Source: Alphaproteobacteria bacterium (GTDB lineage: Bacteria > Pseudomonadota > Alphaproteobacteria > UBA8366 > GCA-2717185). From it: a stretch of DNA of 64,000 nucleotides. Below the pieces are notes generated by a model, which ran no database searches, was not told the origin of the DNA, and worked only from the letters and a program-made list of their open reading frames with translations. The stretch lies in NCBI GenBank assembly GCA_012103325.1, contig WLWY01000013.1:1-64000 (forward strand), given 5' to 3'. Numbering within the stretch: the stretch's first letter is position 1; every line of letters begins with the position of its first letter. Both the position numbers and the translations under genes were made by a program. Positions 62,732 through 64,000 of this stretch are shown here, piece after piece.

Positions 62732-63760
62732 ATGAATTTCAAGAAATCGATTCTTACGACAGGGATGACCGCTGTTGCGGCGATTGGCATGCTCGTGGGA
62801 TCTGCACAGGCGCGCGACGAGGTTCGTGTTCCGACACTCACCGCGCCGTTTGGCGCCGGCATCATGGAGCAGATCGTTATCTTCGAACGCCTGATCGCCA
62901 AGCGCCATCCCTGGGTTCGTCTGGTCGCCCAGGAATCGCCGGGGTTCGTCTACAACATCCGCGAGATGGGGGAGAACAAAAAGCGATATAAGACGACGAC
63001 CTTCTGGTCGAGCACCGGCGGATTGTGGGCGGCGGAAACGGCACAGAAGGGGTTCTTCCCGAAGCCCATTCCGCGGGACGATTTCCGCTGGCTCGTAACC
63101 CGGTCCAGCAACTGCTTCTTCTTTGCGACCCTCGATCCGAACATCAAGTCGATCAAGGATTTTTCGGGCAAGAAGATAGCCCTCGGCCGCCGGTCGCAGA
63201 CCCATTGGGGCCTGTTTACCACCAAGGCCATCGAGGATGGTATGGGCGTCAAGGACGCCAAGCTCGAGTTCCTCGGCAACAACGCCGGCATGGCGGCATT
63301 GCTGGACGGTCGCGTCGATGTAGCAGCGATGGGTGCGACGATGACGGCCGATCAGAATGTCGTCTTCCCCTCCGGAACGGTGCGCAAAATCGCCGCGACG
63401 GGCCGGAAATATTACAACATTCCGATTCCGCGGGCGGCTGTTCAGAAGATCAACAAGGACTTGAGCGCGCCGTTCGTTTCGCATCGGCTGGCGCCGAACA
63501 AGCTGCCGAACCAGGCCGCAGAGCTCGATTGCCTGGGCGACTACGTCTTCCAGGCTTCGCACAAGACGTTCCCCGACGACGTGGCGCACGCGCTGACGAC
63601 GGTGTTTCTCGAAATCGATACCGACGCCGGCAAGTATCTTGGTGGTGGCAAATTGTACCGCCGCGCGAGCATGTGCGTCGTGCCGGTCGGCATCAAGCCG
63701 CACCCGGCCTCGCTCAAGGCATGCAAGGATTTCGGCGTCGAGCCGACGATCCTGAAGTAG
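62732..63760 (+). CDS. TAXI-family TRAP transporter solute-binding protein
   Basis: 342 residues. A signal peptide (MNFKKSILTTGMTAVAAIGM, cleavage near SAQARD) precedes a two-lobed binding fold of the TAXI type (WVRLVAQESPGFVYNIREMG, TTFWSSTGGLWAAETAQKGF, SIKDFSGKKIALGRRSQ). GGGAGGG lies seven bases before the ATG at 62732. It is followed by the TRAP membrane gene at 63863. The ligand is not known; the sulfatase upstream suggests a sulfated or carboxylated compound. Confidence 0.87.
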   Translation: MNFKKSILTTGMTAVAAIGMLVGSAQARDEVRVPTLTAPFGAGIMEQIVIFERLIAKRHPWVRLVAQESPGFVYNIREMGENKKRYKTTTFWSSTGGLWAAETAQKGFFPKPIPRDDFRWLVTRSSNCFFFATLDPNIKSIKDFSGKKIALGRRSQTHWGLFTTKAIEDGMGVKDAKLEFLGNNAGMAALLDGRVDVAAMGATMTADQNVVFPSGTVRKIAATGRKYYNIPIPRAAVQKINKDLSAPFVSHRLAPNKLPNQAAELDCLGDYVFQASHKTFPDDVAHALTTVFLEIDTDAGKYLGGGKLYRRASMCVVPVGIKPHPASLKACKDFGVEPTILK

Positions 63761-63862
63761 AAGCGCATACCGAATGGCGGGTGCCGTGTTCGATTGGGAA
63801 TGCGGCGCCTGCTCTTTTCGGCGGTAGCGCATTATCGCCGTCCCTCGAGAAAGCGAGCCCTC

Positions 63863-64000
63863 ATGTCGGCAGCAACCCTGAGTCAGGCCGCGAAATGGCT
63901 GATGACCGTGATCGGCATCGGCACGGTGATCTACCACCTCGTCATGGTGCAGTGGCAGATCCAGGGGTCGACCTTTCACTACATCACCCATCTGATGCTG
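63863..64000 (+). CDS. TRAP transporter fused membrane subunit, 5' part
   Basis: Only 46 codons are in the window, beginning MSAATLSQAAKWLMTVIGIG and running into TVIYHLVMVQWQIQGSTFHY. This hydrophobic opening is that of fused 4TM/12TM TRAP permeases that pair with TAXI binding proteins. GCGAG precedes the ATG. The gene continues past the right edge and probably forms one transcript with the binding protein. Confidence 0.75.
   Translation, partial: MSAATLSQAAKWLMTVIGIGTVIYHLVMVQWQIQGSTFHYITHLML

Noticed and set aside
1..64000. CRISPR array, prophage or integron
   Set aside because: No regularly spaced identical repeats, no phage structural genes and no tyrosine integrase were found on either strand. 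The repeats seen are dispersed palindromes.

Overview
The window looks like chromosomal DNA of a GC-rich alphaproteobacterium, probably a free-living (perhaps marine) Rhodospirillales-like organism. Supporting signs are the alphaproteobacterial RpoD, a DUF1127 small protein, a TAXI-type TRAP transporter, many FMN/NAD(P) oxidoreductases of catabolic type, PEP-CTERM proteins and dense intergenic palindromic repeats. No rRNA, tRNA, CRISPR array, prophage or plasmid replication gene was recognised.

Layout. 0-5 kb: the 3' part of a giant RTX/beta-helix exoprotein. 5-10 kb: a VOC protein with a DHA2 drug exporter, two small secreted proteins and an acyl-CoA ligase. 10-15 kb: PEP-CTERM proteins, two of them divergent from a membrane-bound AraC regulator with a 7TM-DISM sensor. 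13-19 kb: a scarred region with two RAYT transposon copies (one dead), remnants of a methyltransferase and of an IS30 transposase, a LysR gene with a premature stop, a LuxR regulator with no canonical start and a GNAT enzyme. 19-25 kb: a cupin, a 1.2-kb-residue wHTH/SAM/cyclase-like/ATPase/TPR regulator and a secreted beta-propeller plus ankyrin pair. 25-32 kb: RpoD, LysR, two Fe(II)/2-oxoglutarate dioxygenases, an SDR and an epimerase. 32-36 kb: a MATE exporter between two inverted, nearly identical IS5-family copies. 36-40 kb: a cytochrome b-like membrane subunit and a fused iron-sulfur/molybdopterin oxidoreductase. 40-53 kb: a catabolic island (enolase-superfamily dehydratase, two LLM flavoenzymes, Old Yellow Enzyme, SDR, alpha/beta hydrolase, isocitrate-lyase-type lyase, hotdog hydratase, ketopantoate-reductase-like enzyme, ThDP enzyme). 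54-60 kb: DUF1127 protein, a many-PAS hybrid histidine kinase interrupted by an amber codon, and an OmpR-type regulator. 60-64 kb: ornithine cyclodeaminase-like enzyme, sulfatase and a TAXI-TRAP transporter running off the right edge.

Signals that gene calling would not show: a 21-bp-period direct repeat between the 7TM-AraC gene and the PEP-CTERM pair; a 14-bp motif at both ends of a LysR gene, one copy in the rpoD leader; a 16-bp perfect palindrome just downstream of a promoter-like sequence before the TRAP genes; repeated GAAACAATTGAAACAA boxes near the PAS kinase; a large hairpin after the DUF1127 gene; a 121-bp MITE-like family; and a second G/C-rich hairpin family into whose 4-nt loops the IS5 copies have inserted. 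All product names are from reading motifs by eye; no database search was run.
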